Source: Cypionkella sp.
Lineage (GTDB): Bacteria > Pseudomonadota > Alphaproteobacteria > Rhodobacterales > Rhodobacteraceae
Assembly: GCF_030652235.1 (NCBI RefSeq)
Contig: NZ_JAUSBA010000051.1
Coordinates: 1-64,000 of the forward strand
Direction of reading: 5' to 3'
Length of the DNA stretch: 64,000 nt
The notes below the pieces were generated by a model, which was not told where the DNA came from, did not search any database, and saw nothing but the letters and a program-made list of their open reading frames with translations. The position numbers were made by a program, and so were the translations under genes. This document shows positions 8,150 to 18,138 of this stretch, one piece after another. Numbering within the stretch: the first letter of the stretch is position 1; every line of letters begins with the position of its first letter.

Positions 8150-8406
8150 GGCGAACATCACGAATCATCAACAGGAGGCTCGTTCGCGGGCCTTTTCCTT
8201 GATCGCTGAAGGCACGAAGACAGACGCTGGCTGCATTGAGACGCCAACGCTCGACGCCCGAAAGTGCGGTTTCATGGGCGACAGATGGCGGCCTATCGCT
8301 TCGTCTTCTGCATCCTGAATGGGGTCTTGGCGGGTTATGACGATGTTGTTCGCCATCGCTGCAACAATCGCCGTTGCATCAATCCTGACCACCTGGAGGT
8401 TGGGTC
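8150..8406 (+). pseudogene. HNH endonuclease remnant (frameshifted, 3'-truncated)
   Basis: Reading in one frame gives a RAFSLIAEGTKTDAGCIE-type N-terminus and LDARKCGFMGDRW. Adding one base near 8290 continues it as AYRFVFCILNG and then VRHRCNNRRCINPDHLEVGS, the His-Asn-His core of small phage- or intron-type HNH nucleases (H-C-N/C-x-NPxHL). The end is lost at about 8406, where transposase sequence begins. It is inactive as it stands: a one-base deletion and a missing tail. Confidence 0.75.
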
Positions 8407-8598
8407 GAGGGGCGATGGTTCCAGGCCGCGCTCGCAGCCGCCTGCCACAACCCAGTTCTCGGGCCAGTCGCAAGGCGACTCAAGGAGCGTGTAAAGCCGC
8501 ACAAACTCATCATCATCGCAATCGCACGAAGGCTGATCACAATCGCTAACGCCATCGTCAAAACCTGCACACCTTGGCAGGTTCAGCCCAACGAATAG
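8407..8598 (+). pseudogene. C-terminal fragment of an IS110-family transposase
   Basis: Frame 1 from about 8407 reads GRWFQAALAAACHNP, then LKERVKPHKLIIIAIARRL and ITIANAIVK, ending at TAG 8596-8598. This is the C-terminal (transposase_20 side) pattern of IS110-family DEDD transposases, where KPHKLxxxAIARRLxTIxNAxxK is characteristic. Only about 63 of roughly 330-400 residues remain, fused directly to the HNH remnant, so it marks an old recombination or deletion. Confidence 0.75.
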
Positions 8599-8607
8599 AC
8601 ACAGTTG

Positions 8608-9579
8608 CTAGCTCCGGCCATCGCTGGCAAGGTAGGCGGCACAACCGGTGAGGGCAGCAAAATCATCCTCGACGGCGAAGACCGCGAAGCTTTGCATGAA
8701 TTCAGCGAAACGACCCTTGGTGCGGAAGGCGGCGCTTAGGTTCATCTCATCCATATAGGGCACCATGGCGCGGGCGACGCCGCCGATCAGGTAGATGCCA
8801 CCGAAGGGCAGGTGGATCAGCGCGAGGTTGCCAAGCTCTTGGCCGAGCAAGTGCATGTAAAGCTTGGCGGTTTCGCGCGCCAAAGGCTCTCCCGCAGCCA
8901 GGGCGTCCATGATAGCGGCGGCTTTCAGGGTCTGCGGCTGGCCCGACTCAGAACAGATGAAGGCATGCACGCGCTCCAGCCCGCGACCGGCCAGAACGTC
9001 TTCGACCCCGGCGTAGCCATGCGCATGTGGGCCGTTGGTGGCAATAAAGCGCGACAGGCGGAAGTCTTGTTCGGTCTGCACCGGCATCGCGATATGGCCA
9101 CATTCCGAGGGCGCGACCAGACGGCCCCAAGCGGTGTCATGCACCGGGGCTGCGTTCATGCCAGTGCCGACACCGACCACCAGCATCGCCGCGCCTGCGA
9201 CTTGCGTGCCGGGGATCAGCGGACGCAGGAATTCGGGTGCTATGTGTCCCAAGGCGTGGCCCTGCGCTTGCAGATCGTTGAGGATGGCGGTTTGCGCCGC
9301 CCCCGTTGCGCGAATCAGCAGGGCGGCGTCGATCACCCAAGACAGGTTGGTCATCACCGCCACGCCGTCACGCACCGGGCCAGCGGCGGCGACGCAGGCG
9401 CCATCCACCGATTTCAGGCCTTCCTCGGCCATATAGCGGGTCAAAACCGGCTCCAGGCTGGTGAATTCGGCATTGGCATAGCGGCGGATGCTGGCTTGGC
9501 GCACGACTTTGCCGTCGGCCAAGGCGACGCGGGTGTTGGTGCCACCGATATCGGCAACGAGAGCGAGAGGGGTGGACAT
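8608..9579 (-). CDS. glk: Glucokinase
   Basis: Phosphorylates glucose with ATP to glucose-6-phosphate, feeding the Zwf-Pgl-Pgi set at the left of the window. The 323 residues match bacterial ROK-unlike Glk (E. coli Glk has 321): ATP-binding LVADIGGTNTRVAL at residues about 6-19, NLSWVID near 98, and IYLIGGVARAM near 262. I chose the ATG at 9579 (MSTPLAL), which has GAGGTCA just upstream, rather than the ATG four codons earlier. It lies 42 bases after the LacI-family gene in the same direction, probably an operon. Confidence 0.92.
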   Translation of the reverse strand: MSTPLALVADIGGTNTRVALADGKVVRQASIRRYANAEFTSLEPVLTRYMAEEGLKSVDGACVAAAGPVRDGVAVMTNLSWVIDAALLIRATGAAQTAILNDLQAQGHALGHIAPEFLRPLIPGTQVAGAAMLVVGVGTGMNAAPVHDTAWGRLVAPSECGHIAMPVQTEQDFRLSRFIATNGPHAHGYAGVEDVLAGRGLERVHAFICSESGQPQTLKAAAIMDALAAGEPLARETAKLYMHLLGQELGNLALIHLPFGGIYLIGGVARAMVPYMDEMNLSAAFRTKGRFAEFMQSFAVFAVEDDFAALTGCAAYLASDGRS

Positions 9580-9621
9580 AAGTGACCTCATTGTCTTAAC
9601 TTTGGCCCGCAGGCAATTGAT

Positions 9622-10656
9622 TTAGATCGATTTACGCGGAGCAGGGCCGGTAGACTGGCCGATGATCAGATCAGCCTCTAGCAAACGATGCAGCGGGCCT
9701 TGGGTGGGGTCTGCGATCAGCGCCAGCAGCATCTCGGCGGCGATCCTTCCGGCATCGCGCACCGAAGACCGGGTGGCGGTGAAAATCGGCACGTCATCGC
9801 CATTGCGCAGATAGCTGAGTTCGTCGTCAAAGATGATCACCGAGACATCTCGCCCCAATTTCAGCCCCCGCCCTTCAATCGCGCGGCGCACCCCCATGCC
9901 CGACAACATCGAGGCTGCAACGAAAGAGGTCGGCGGATTTTCCAGCGCAAGCATACGCTTGGCGGCGCGGTAACCGGAAAGCTCGGTCATCTCATCGCTG
10001 GCCATCAACGCGGCATCGGGCGCAATCTCACGCCCGGCCAGCGCATCGACATAGCCGGTGCGGCGGCGGATGGCGAAATCCATATCCTCTTTGCCGTTGA
10101 CCAAGGCGATGCGGGCATGGCCGAGATCGAGCAGAAATTCGGTGGCGCGCAGGAAGGCGCGGCGATTGTTGACATCGACCCAGGAATAATCGGACTCAAT
10201 CCCAGTGGCGCGGCCATGGGTGACGAAGGGCAGACCCAAATCTTGCAGACTGGCGATGCGCGGATCATAGGTGCGCACGGCGTGGACGATGACGCCATCG
10301 ACGGCCCCGCGGGATTTCAAATCGCGGTAAGCGGCGGATTCGGCCTCATCGGCGACCACCGAAAGCAGCATGTCATAGCCGTTGGCTGCGTAAATCTCGC
10401 CCGCGCCCGCGATGAAATCGGCAAAAATCGGGTTCATGATCTCAGATTTCGTCGCCACCGGAAACACATGGCCCACCGCCATCGCGCGGCCCGTCGCCAG
10501 CCGAATGGCGCGGGTGTTGGGGCGGTAATTGTAGCGCTTGGCAGCGGCGACGATACGCTCGCGCGTCACGTCGTTGACCTCGGGGTAGCCGTTCAGCGCG
10601 CGGCTGACGGTTGTGGGCGAGAGGTTCAGCTTTTGCGCCAGTTCTTTAAGATTCAT
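9622..10656 (-). CDS. LacI-family transcriptional regulator
   Basis: About 344 residues: an N-terminal LacI helix-turn-helix (LKELAQKLNLSPTTVSRALNGYPEV, shown in parts: SPTTVSRALNGY is the recognition helix region), a hinge around YRPNTRAIRL, and a periplasmic-binding-protein-like sugar domain to the C-terminus. Similar Rhodobacterales/Rhizobiales proteins (AglR type) control alpha-glucoside or glucose use. The start MNLKELAQ at 10656 fits the family; in-frame ATG at 10674 and TTG at 10722 are alternatives and none has a good Shine-Dalgarno. It precedes glk; the zwf palindrome at 1102-1113 is a possible target. Effector unknown. Confidence 0.88.
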   Translation of the reverse strand: MNLKELAQKLNLSPTTVSRALNGYPEVNDVTRERIVAAAKRYNYRPNTRAIRLATGRAMAVGHVFPVATKSEIMNPIFADFIAGAGEIYAANGYDMLLSVVADEAESAAYRDLKSRGAVDGVIVHAVRTYDPRIASLQDLGLPFVTHGRATGIESDYSWVDVNNRRAFLRATEFLLDLGHARIALVNGKEDMDFAIRRRTGYVDALAGREIAPDAALMASDEMTELSGYRAAKRMLALENPPTSFVAASMLSGMGVRRAIEGRGLKLGRDVSVIIFDDELSYLRNGDDVPIFTATRSSVRDAGRIAAEMLLALIADPTQGPLHRLLEADLIIGQSTGPAPRKSI

Positions 10657-10834
10657 CGGGGTTTGGGTGCCCATAGGGTCAGGTTGCGCAGGGACACTAA
10701 CCGCGCGGGCCGGGGCGGTCAAAGTGTTTGAGGTTTGATTTGCGCAATCGTTGCATATTTTTAGGGCTACGATTATTTTTCAGTGGGTTGCAAGTAGGTT
10801 GAAAGCTTCAAAGCGGTATCAAATGCACGGGAGA

Positions 10835-11728
10835 TTAGCCCTGTAACGCCGCTGGCAGCGCGTGTGGGATCAACGCGCTCAGTTGCTGCGCTGCGGCAGA
10901 GGGTGGGTTCTGCGCGAGATGGGCGAGGATCAGCGGCTCGGTCCCGGCATCGCGGATCGGGCGGGTGACCAGCGGTTTGCCATCGGGGCTGAGGCGGGCG
11001 GCGGGATTGGTGTAAGACAGCCCTAGCCCCAGACCATTGGCGGCATAGCTGCGCATCAGATCCATCGAGGCGGTGCGGTGGCGGATTTGCGGGGTGAGGC
11101 CCGCTTGCGCAAACAACCCGCGCATATGGCCCAGCGACAGGCCTTGATCGGTCAGGATCAGCGGTTCGGTCGCCAGTTGGGAGAGCGTCAAGCTGGCGTT
11201 TTGGGTGAGCGGGTGATCGGTCGGCAAGATGGCATGCGGGGCGATGCGGGCAAGGGTTTGGCGGGCGATGTCGGATTGCAGGCCAAGATCCCACGTCAAA
11301 GCGAGATCGACTTTTCCTTTGCGTAGAGCATCTGAAAGTGTTTCAAAATCCATCACTTGTGGAGTTATCTTAAGATGCGGTGCGAGCTTTTCTGTGTAAG
11401 TGAGGATGGGTGCCAAACAACTCGGCGCAAGGTCTTCGAACACCGCAATCCGGATATCCTCGGCGGCGGCATTGGGATCGGTGAGACGGGTGAGGGCGGT
11501 AAGTTGCGCCTCGGCCAGATCCAGCCAACCGCGCCCGAAGGCGGTGGGGGTCAAACGGCCTCCGGCGCGGCGCAGGAACAGCGGGCGTTGCAGCAGGGCT
11601 TCGAGTTGCGCGAGGGCGACGGAGAGTGCCGGCTGGCTGACATGCAGCGCCTCGGCTGCCGCCGTCATGCCGCCGTGACGGGCGACGGCGGTGGCATATT
11701 CCAACTGGCGCAGGGTAAGGGATAGCAC
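10835..11728 (-). CDS. LysR-family transcriptional regulator (OxyR-like subgroup)
   Basis: 297 residues with an N-terminal winged helix (LRQLEYATAVARHGGMTAAAEALHVSQPALS) quoted here as the motifs LRQLEYATAVARHGG and AEALHVSQPALS, and a C-terminal LysR substrate domain from about residue 90. It is divergent from the phytanoyl-CoA dioxygenase family gene across an 87-base gap, the normal LysR arrangement, so it probably regulates that gene. The gap contains the imperfect dyad ACCTgtattgaAAGGT near 11739. Whether it acts as a peroxide sensor is doubtful: the substrate domain has a single cysteine. Confidence 0.87.
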   Translation of the reverse strand: MLSLTLRQLEYATAVARHGGMTAAAEALHVSQPALSVALAQLEALLQRPLFLRRAGGRLTPTAFGRGWLDLAEAQLTALTRLTDPNAAAEDIRIAVFEDLAPSCLAPILTYTEKLAPHLKITPQVMDFETLSDALRKGKVDLALTWDLGLQSDIARQTLARIAPHAILPTDHPLTQNASLTLSQLATEPLILTDQGLSLGHMRGLFAQAGLTPQIRHRTASMDLMRSYAANGLGLGLSYTNPAARLSPDGKPLVTRPIRDAGTEPLILAHLAQNPPSAAAQQLSALIPHALPAALQG

Positions 11729-11815
11729 TGGATTATGACCTGTATTGAAAGGTATTATTTGCGGCTATGATTATGTCGCGCCATTCTGCAAGCCAAGCGA
11801 AATCAGGAGGCCAGT

Positions 11816-12601
11816 ATGGTAGACGTGACCGACGAGATGATTGAGGCGTATCAGCGCGACGGTGTGGTGCTGGTGAAGGGACTTTGGGCCGATTGGGTCG
11901 CGGAATTGCAGGCGGGTGTGGCGCGTAACATGGCCGAACCGGGGCCGTTTGCGGCGGAGAATTTGAAGCCGGGCGAGGCGGGGCGGTTTTTTGACGATTA
12001 CTGCAACTGGGATCGGATTCCGGAATTTGAGCAGGTGATCAAGCAGTCTGAGGTGGCCGAGGTTGCGGCCAAGCTGATGGGGTCGGATCGGGTGCAGATG
12101 TTTCATGATCATGTGTTGGTCAAGGAGCCGGGAACCTCGCGGGCGACGCCTTGGCATACGGATGGGCCGTATTATTTTGTCGAAGGACGGCAGAATGTGT
12201 CGTTCTGGTCGCCACTGGATCCGGTGACACAGGCGTCGTTGCGGTGTGTCGCGGGGTCGCATCTGTGGCCGAAGGACGTGTTGCCGACGCGGTGGTTGGC
12301 GGAAACCTCGTTCTATCCGAACCCCGAGCTTTACATGCCGGTGCCGGACCCAGATGCCGAAGCGATGCCGATCAGGGAGTGGCAGATGGAACCCGGCGAT
12401 GCGGTGGCGTTCAATTATCGCACCCTGCATGGCGCGCGGGGCAACGAGGCGGGGACGCGGCGGCGGGCGTTTTCGCTGCGGGTTTTGGGCGATGATGCAA
12501 GATATGTGGAGCGGCCGGGGCGGACTTCGCCGCCCTATCCGGGGCATGAGATGGTCGCGGGGCAGGTGTTGCGGGAGGATTGGTTTCCGTTTTTGAAGTG
12601 A
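11816..12601 (+). CDS. Phytanoyl-CoA dioxygenase (PhyH) family protein
   Basis: A 261-residue non-haem Fe(II)/2-oxoglutarate oxygenase of the PhyH family. The iron-binding His-x-Asp is in PWHTDGPYYF (near residue 113) and the distal histidine in NYRTLHGARGN (near 204), with a downstream Arg for 2-oxoglutarate. AGGAGG precedes the ATG at a good distance. Family members hydroxylate many small substrates (phytanoyl-CoA, ectoine, secondary metabolites), so the substrate is unknown. It is divergently paired with the LysR gene and closed by a terminator, so it is a single-gene unit. Confidence 0.88.
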   Translation: MVDVTDEMIEAYQRDGVVLVKGLWADWVAELQAGVARNMAEPGPFAAENLKPGEAGRFFDDYCNWDRIPEFEQVIKQSEVAEVAAKLMGSDRVQMFHDHVLVKEPGTSRATPWHTDGPYYFVEGRQNVSFWSPLDPVTQASLRCVAGSHLWPKDVLPTRWLAETSFYPNPELYMPVPDPDAEAMPIREWQMEPGDAVAFNYRTLHGARGNEAGTRRRAFSLRVLGDDARYVERPGRTSPPYPGHEMVAGQVLREDWFPFLK

Positions 12602-12611
12602 GGGTTTGGGG

Positions 12612-12634
12612 TGGTCCCAACTCGGGACCATTTT
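12612..12634 (+). terminator. Rho-independent terminator after the PhyH-family gene
   Basis: TGGTCCC and GGGACCA pair around AACTC, followed by TTTT. Confidence 0.8.
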
Positions 12635-12765
12635 CGAATACTGATAATTCAAAGGCTTGCGGGGCCGACTTCAGGATCTGTTAAGCTTTGACTGCGCTGA
12701 TTGGTCTCTGCGATCAGGCTTGTGGGACGGGGGTGAGGGTGGGACAAGGGGGCAAGGAGATTGCC

Positions 12766-13770
12766 ATGACCCAAAGCCCGAAAGTGCAGCGCCGCCCGAA
12801 GGCCTATCCGCCGCCAGAATTTCCGCCGCGCAAACCCAAGGTGTTCGCCAAAATGCCGCCTGCGGTGTTTCCGGTGGTGCTGGGGATGCTGGGGCTTGGG
12901 CTGGCATTGCGCCGCGCGGCGGAGGTTTTGGGGCTGCCGGGGGGCATGGTTGAGGCGGCTTTGGGCGCGGTGCTGGCGTTTTGGGCGTTTGCCACGCTCG
13001 CGCTGCTCTCGAAGATCGCGCGGCGGCCTGCGGTGTTGCTGGAGGATCTGAAGATATTGCCGGGGCGGGCCGGGATGGCGGCGTGCAGTATGAGCGCGAT
13101 GCTGGCGGCGGCGGTGCTGGTGCCCTATGCGCCGCAGGTGGCTTATGGGCTAATGGTGGCAGCGCTTGCGGTGCATGGCGGGCTGGCGGGGCTGATCATC
13201 TTTAGCCTGCTGCGTTTGCCGAAAGAGCAACGCGTGGTCAATCCGGCGTGGCATCTGAGTTTCGTAGGCTCAATTGTGGCGGCGATTCCGGCGCTGGCTT
13301 TGGGGCGGATGGAACTGGCGCAGGGCCTGCTGTGGGGCGCGATGCCGATAGCGGCGCTGATCTGGGGGGCGTCGCTGGCGCAACTGATCGGGCGGATACC
13401 GCCTGCACCGCTGCGGCCTTTGCTGGCGATCCATCTGGCACCTGCGGCGTTGTTCACATTGGTGGCGACGGGCTTGGGGCAGCAGGTGCTGGCACAGAGT
13501 TTTGCCGCGTTTGGGGCGGTGATTTTTCTGGCGCTGTTGTTGGGGCTGCGCTGGGTGACGGCGGCGGGGTTTTCGGCATTGTGGGGCAGTTTTACCTTTC
13601 CGCTGGTCAGCTATGCTGCGGCGCTGATCGGGTTGGGTGGCCAGCTGGAGCAGATCGGGCTGGGGTTGCTGGCGGCTGCGGTGCCGGTGGTTGTGATGAT
13701 TGCCGGGAAGGTGATTGCGATGTGGCCGACTGGGAAATTGGCGGCCAAGACCAACGCAGCCGAGGCGTGA
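12766..13770 (+). CDS. TehA/SLAC1-type (TDT family) membrane transporter
   Basis: 334 residues: a basic, proline-rich cytosolic N-terminus (about 1-25) followed by roughly ten hydrophobic helices, with the FAKMPPAVFPVVLGMLGLGLAL entry segment (quoted in parts) and LLPKEQ-like loops of the tellurite-resistance/dicarboxylate transporter family. Members conduct anions or small organic acids, or confer tellurite resistance. ATG 12766 is preceded by AAGGAG at seven bases; the frame is open 26 codons further upstream but that part looks noncoding. A GC-rich hairpin (AGGCTT/AAGCCT, 13782-13797) follows. Substrate unknown. Confidence 0.8.
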   Translation: MTQSPKVQRRPKAYPPPEFPPRKPKVFAKMPPAVFPVVLGMLGLGLALRRAAEVLGLPGGMVEAALGAVLAFWAFATLALLSKIARRPAVLLEDLKILPGRAGMAACSMSAMLAAAVLVPYAPQVAYGLMVAALAVHGGLAGLIIFSLLRLPKEQRVVNPAWHLSFVGSIVAAIPALALGRMELAQGLLWGAMPIAALIWGASLAQLIGRIPPAPLRPLLAIHLAPAALFTLVATGLGQQVLAQSFAAFGAVIFLALLLGLRWVTAAGFSALWGSFTFPLVSYAAALIGLGGQLEQIGLGLLAAAVPVVVMIAGKVIAMWPTGKLAAKTNAAEA

Positions 13771-13811
13771 GGTCGAGGCTTGGGGAAGCCTGCCGCCTAG
13801 GGCCCAGTCAC

Positions 13812-14507
13812 CTAGATCAATGCGACCCAAGCCCGGGCGATGGCGAGGCCGTGGGCGTCTGCGGCAAGGCCGTGGCGCTCGGCTGCAGCGGCGAGGGCGG
13901 CGGTGGAGCCGGGGCTTTGCGCCTCGATCACCTCGGGGAAGCGGCGGGCCCAATCGGCGACGACGGCGCGGCTGGCCTCAAAATGAAACTGCGTGGCATA
14001 GCCTGCGCGACCGACTTTGTAGGCCTGAACCGTGGCGGCAGGGTTGGTGGCGAGATGCACGGCCTCGGGCGGCAGGGTGAAATGGTCAGCGTGCCATTCA
14101 AAGATCGGGAAACTGGTGGGCAACAGGCCTAACACTGGATCGGCGCGGCCTTGATCGGTCAATGCGATCTGACACCAGCCGAATTCCGGGTTTGTGCCGA
14201 TGGTGTTTTCAGCGCCTGCGCCTCGGGCCATGGCTTGTGCGCCCAGACAGATGCCGAGAGTGGCTTTGCCGGAGAGTGCGGTGTCGTAGAGCAGGGCTGC
14301 GAGATCGGGCAGGTAGGGGTGGCTGTGATCGGATAAAGCGGTCTGTTCGCCGCCAAAAGAAATCAGCGCATCAAAGCTGTCGGGCTTGGGCAGTTTGCCA
14401 TCCAGCCATGGCTTATACAGGTCGATCACGGCGGCGGCCTCGTGCAGGGCCACGCCGACTTGGCCGTGATGGGTGATGGCGGTGTTCTCAATAATGGCGA
14501 CGCGCAT
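13812..14507 (-). CDS. Class I glutamine amidotransferase domain protein
   Basis: 231 residues forming one triad-type glutaminase domain: nucleophile cysteine in LGICLGAQAMA (near residue 86), and the His/Glu pair in TQFHFEAS (near 170). EWHADHF near 137 is also typical of GMP-synthase-like stand-alone glutaminases of this group. It would release ammonia from glutamine, but no partner synthase domain is present. GGGGGAAAT precedes the ATG. It is divergent from guaB, which is suggestive because GMP synthase uses such a domain, but a link to purine synthesis is inference only. Confidence 0.82.
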   Translation of the reverse strand: MRVAIIENTAITHHGQVGVALHEAAAVIDLYKPWLDGKLPKPDSFDALISFGGEQTALSDHSHPYLPDLAALLYDTALSGKATLGICLGAQAMARGAGAENTIGTNPEFGWCQIALTDQGRADPVLGLLPTSFPIFEWHADHFTLPPEAVHLATNPAATVQAYKVGRAGYATQFHFEASRAVVADWARRFPEVIEAQSPGSTAALAAAAERHGLAADAHGLAIARAWVALI

Positions 14508-14627
14508 GGATTTCCCCCGATTTGGCGCACCATGCCGAAGCGGGATTTTGGCCGCAAGGGTTGTTTCACCCTTGCCATTCCCGCTGACCCGTGAAAATGG
14601 GAACCGTCAAACGAACACTCCCCTTAG

Positions 14628-16094
<1,467 letters not shown>

Positions 16095-16111
16095 GGCGAT
16101 AGGATCGACTG

Positions 16112-16137
16112 AAATGGCCCCGTTGCGGGGCCATTTT
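16112..16137 (+). terminator. Rho-independent terminator of guaB
   Basis: AAATGGCCCC and GGGGCCATTT pair perfectly over ten bases around GTTGC; the T run is TTTT. It also lies just past the end of the convergent exoD-like gene. Confidence 0.9.
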
Positions 16138-16141
16138 GCAG

Positions 16142-16750
16142 TCAGGTGCGGGTGCTGAACGCCATATAAATCACGGCGCTGATCACTGCCCAATAGACGC
16201 CCACCAAGACGATCACGGCACTTACCGCGATGACGGCGGCGGCGAGGATGAAAGCCCCGTCATTGCCAAGCAGACCCAGAGCGGCAATCAGGATCGCCAG
16301 GGCGGGCAGGAAGTTGCCCAAGGGGATCGGCAGCATCACCAACAGGCTTAGGAACATGCCGATGGCGCCGATGATCCGCTGGGCGTTCTCGCTGCTTAGG
16401 CTGAGCAGACGGGGGTGCAAGATACGCTCGACGCGGGCGAGGTGGGGCGCGGCACGGGTCAGCAGCGCCAAAAGGTTGGCGCGTAACAGCGAGCGGTCGG
16501 CGATGAAACCGGGCAGCCAAGCCGGGCGACCCAGCAGCATCTGCAAGGTGAGGTAAACCAAGGGCAGGCCAGTCACCGCCGAAGTGCCGGGCAGGCCGGG
16601 CAACAGGTTTGGCAGCGCGAACAGGATCAGCAGGGTGGCGCGGGCGTGGGTCTTGATCCCGTCCAGCAGATCGCCAAGGCTTACACGCTCGCTGTCGCCC
16701 GATTGGGCAAGGCGCAGCAGTTGTTGGGAAAGTGGGATGGGGGCTGTCAT
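16142..16750 (-). CDS. ExoD-family membrane protein
   Basis: 202 residues starting MTAPIPLS, with AGAGGTGAC just upstream. A soluble N-terminal helix region (about 1-40, LGDLLDGIKTHARA) is followed by a membrane segment LLILFALPNLLPGLPGTS and three or four more hydrophobic segments; the PNLLPGLPG turn is the ExoD family hallmark. ExoD was named in Sinorhizobium for exopolysaccharide synthesis; its biochemical role is not known. It is convergent with guaB and divergent from the methyltransferase gene. Confidence 0.85.
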   Translation of the reverse strand: MTAPIPLSQQLLRLAQSGDSERVSLGDLLDGIKTHARATLLILFALPNLLPGLPGTSAVTGLPLVYLTLQMLLGRPAWLPGFIADRSLLRANLLALLTRAAPHLARVERILHPRLLSLSSENAQRIIGAIGMFLSLLVMLPIPLGNFLPALAILIAALGLLGNDGAFILAAAVIAVSAVIVLVGVYWAVISAVIYMAFSTRT

Positions 16751-16873
16751 GTCACCTCTTAGCTCTGGCGGAAGATGGGGCGTGGGGGGCGAAATTGCCA
16801 GTGCACTTCGGCTTGGTTGCGGGATTTTCGCGCGCGCTGTAGGGAAGAGCGAACGGCGCAAAAAGGGCAGCAT

Positions 16874-18028
16874 ATGACACCGCAAGCAAGGCTTTCCGCC
16901 GCGATCGACGTGCTGGACCGAATTTTGGCGGGGGCTGTGGTCGAGCAGGCCTTGACCAACTGGGGCCGGGCGAGCCGCTTTGCAGGCTCGGGCGACCGCG
17001 CAGGCGTGCGCGATCTGGTGTTTGATGCATTGCGCTGCAAGCGGTCTTATGCGGCGCTTGGCGGGGCTTTGACGGGACGCGGGCTGGTGCTGGGGGGACT
17101 GCGGGATCGGGGCTTGGACCCGGCGGAGTGGTTTAGCGGAGAGGGCCATGCGCCCAGTGTTTTGACCGATGCCGATGCAGGCTTTACGCCCGCGGGCACT
17201 GTGGCCTTGGATTGCCCTGAATGGCTGGCGGGGCCGCTGCAAACTGCCTTGGGTGATGATTTTACGGCCGTGATGCAAGCGCTGCGGCACCGGGCTCCGG
17301 TGTTTTTGCGGGTGAATTTGGCGAAGGCCACGGTTGCGGTTGCCATAGAGGCTTTGGCGGCGGAAGGTATTCTTTGCAAGTTAAACCAACTTGCAAAGAC
17401 TGCGCTGGAAGTCACTGAGAACGCAAGAAAAATTCAAAATTCACAGGCCTATCTCTCCGGCTTGGTGGAATTGCAGGATGCCGCCAGCCAAGCGGTGATT
17501 GCAGCCTTGCCTTTGGCGGATGGGCAGCGCGTGCTGGATTATTGCAGCGGCGGCGGTGGCAAGGCGTTGGCGATGGCGGCGCAAGCCCCGGTGACACTGG
17601 TGGCACATGATGTTGATCCCCGCCGGATGCGCGATATTCCGGCGCGGGCAGCGCGGGCGGGGGCGAAGATCACTGTGGTGGAAACTGCCGCGCTGGGAAA
17701 GGGTTACGATGTGATCCTGACTGATGTGCCCTGCTCGGGCTCGGGCAGCTGGCGGCGCGATCCGCAGGGAAAATGGGCGCTGACCGAGGCGCGGCTGACA
17801 GCGCTGTGTCAGATTCAGGCACAGATTTTGGACAGTGTAGCCGGGCTTTTGGCCCCCAATGGCACGCTGGCCTATGCCACCTGTTCGATGCTGAACGCCG
17901 AGAATGAGGATCAGATCACAGCGTTTCTGGCGCGACATCCCGGTTGGAGCAACCCGTTGCAGCGGCGGTTTTCTCCGCTGCAGGGCGCAGATGGGTTTTT
18001 CGTGGCACTGTTGACGCGTGACGTCTGA
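16874..18028 (+). CDS. RsmB/NOP-family rRNA (cytosine-5) methyltransferase
   Basis: 384 residues. An N-terminal NusB-like helical part (about 1-140, with RAGVRDLVFDALR) is followed by a SAM methyltransferase domain: VLDYCSGGGGKALAMA (motif I, near 220), DVPCSGSGSWRRDP (motif IV with a cysteine) and YATCSMLN (motif VI with the second cysteine), the two-cysteine signature of m5C RNA methyltransferases. This suggests methylation of 16S rRNA, but RsmB versus a related NOP member is not decided. ATG 16874 has AAGGG upstream. Inside the gene, 17372-17398 is a perfect AT-rich inverted repeat while the protein sequence stays family-like. Confidence 0.85.
   Translation: MTPQARLSAAIDVLDRILAGAVVEQALTNWGRASRFAGSGDRAGVRDLVFDALRCKRSYAALGGALTGRGLVLGGLRDRGLDPAEWFSGEGHAPSVLTDADAGFTPAGTVALDCPEWLAGPLQTALGDDFTAVMQALRHRAPVFLRVNLAKATVAVAIEALAAEGILCKLNQLAKTALEVTENARKIQNSQAYLSGLVELQDAASQAVIAALPLADGQRVLDYCSGGGGKALAMAAQAPVTLVAHDVDPRRMRDIPARAARAGAKITVVETAALGKGYDVILTDVPCSGSGSWRRDPQGKWALTEARLTALCQIQAQILDSVAGLLAPNGTLAYATCSMLNAENEDQITAFLARHPGWSNPLQRRFSPLQGADGFFVALLTRDV
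17372..17398 (+). repeat. Perfect 11-bp inverted repeat inside the methyltransferase gene
   Basis: CTTTGCAAGTT and AACTTGCAAAG are exact inverse partners around AAACC. The surrounding 80 bases are markedly AT-richer than the rest of the gene. Confidence 0.85.
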
Positions 18029-18074
18029 ATTTGTACACAACTTAGGCGTGATTTTCGCTTTATATGTGAGGCGG

Positions 18075-18090
18075 TTAAGCCCCTCTTAAC
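18075..18090 (+). promoter_or_regulatory. CtrA-binding site upstream of cckA
   Basis: TTAA-GCCCCTC-TTAAC is an exact match to the CtrA consensus TTAA-N7-TTAAC, about 50 bases before the cckA start. It suggests that CtrA feeds back on its own upstream kinase. Confidence 0.65.
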
Positions 18091-18138
18091 ACTTTGCCCG
18101 CCAAATGAGGCGAAACGTATCCCGGATCGGAGGGCAAA

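Noticed and set aside
11771-12652. 293-codon minus-strand frame opposite the PhyH-family gene
   Set aside because: Arg/Pro/His-rich composition typical of a shadow; PhyH motifs are on the plus strand.
13248-14132. 294-codon Gly-rich plus-strand frame across the transporter gene end
   Set aside because: Extreme Gly/Ala bias and crossing of gene boundaries mark it as a shadow.
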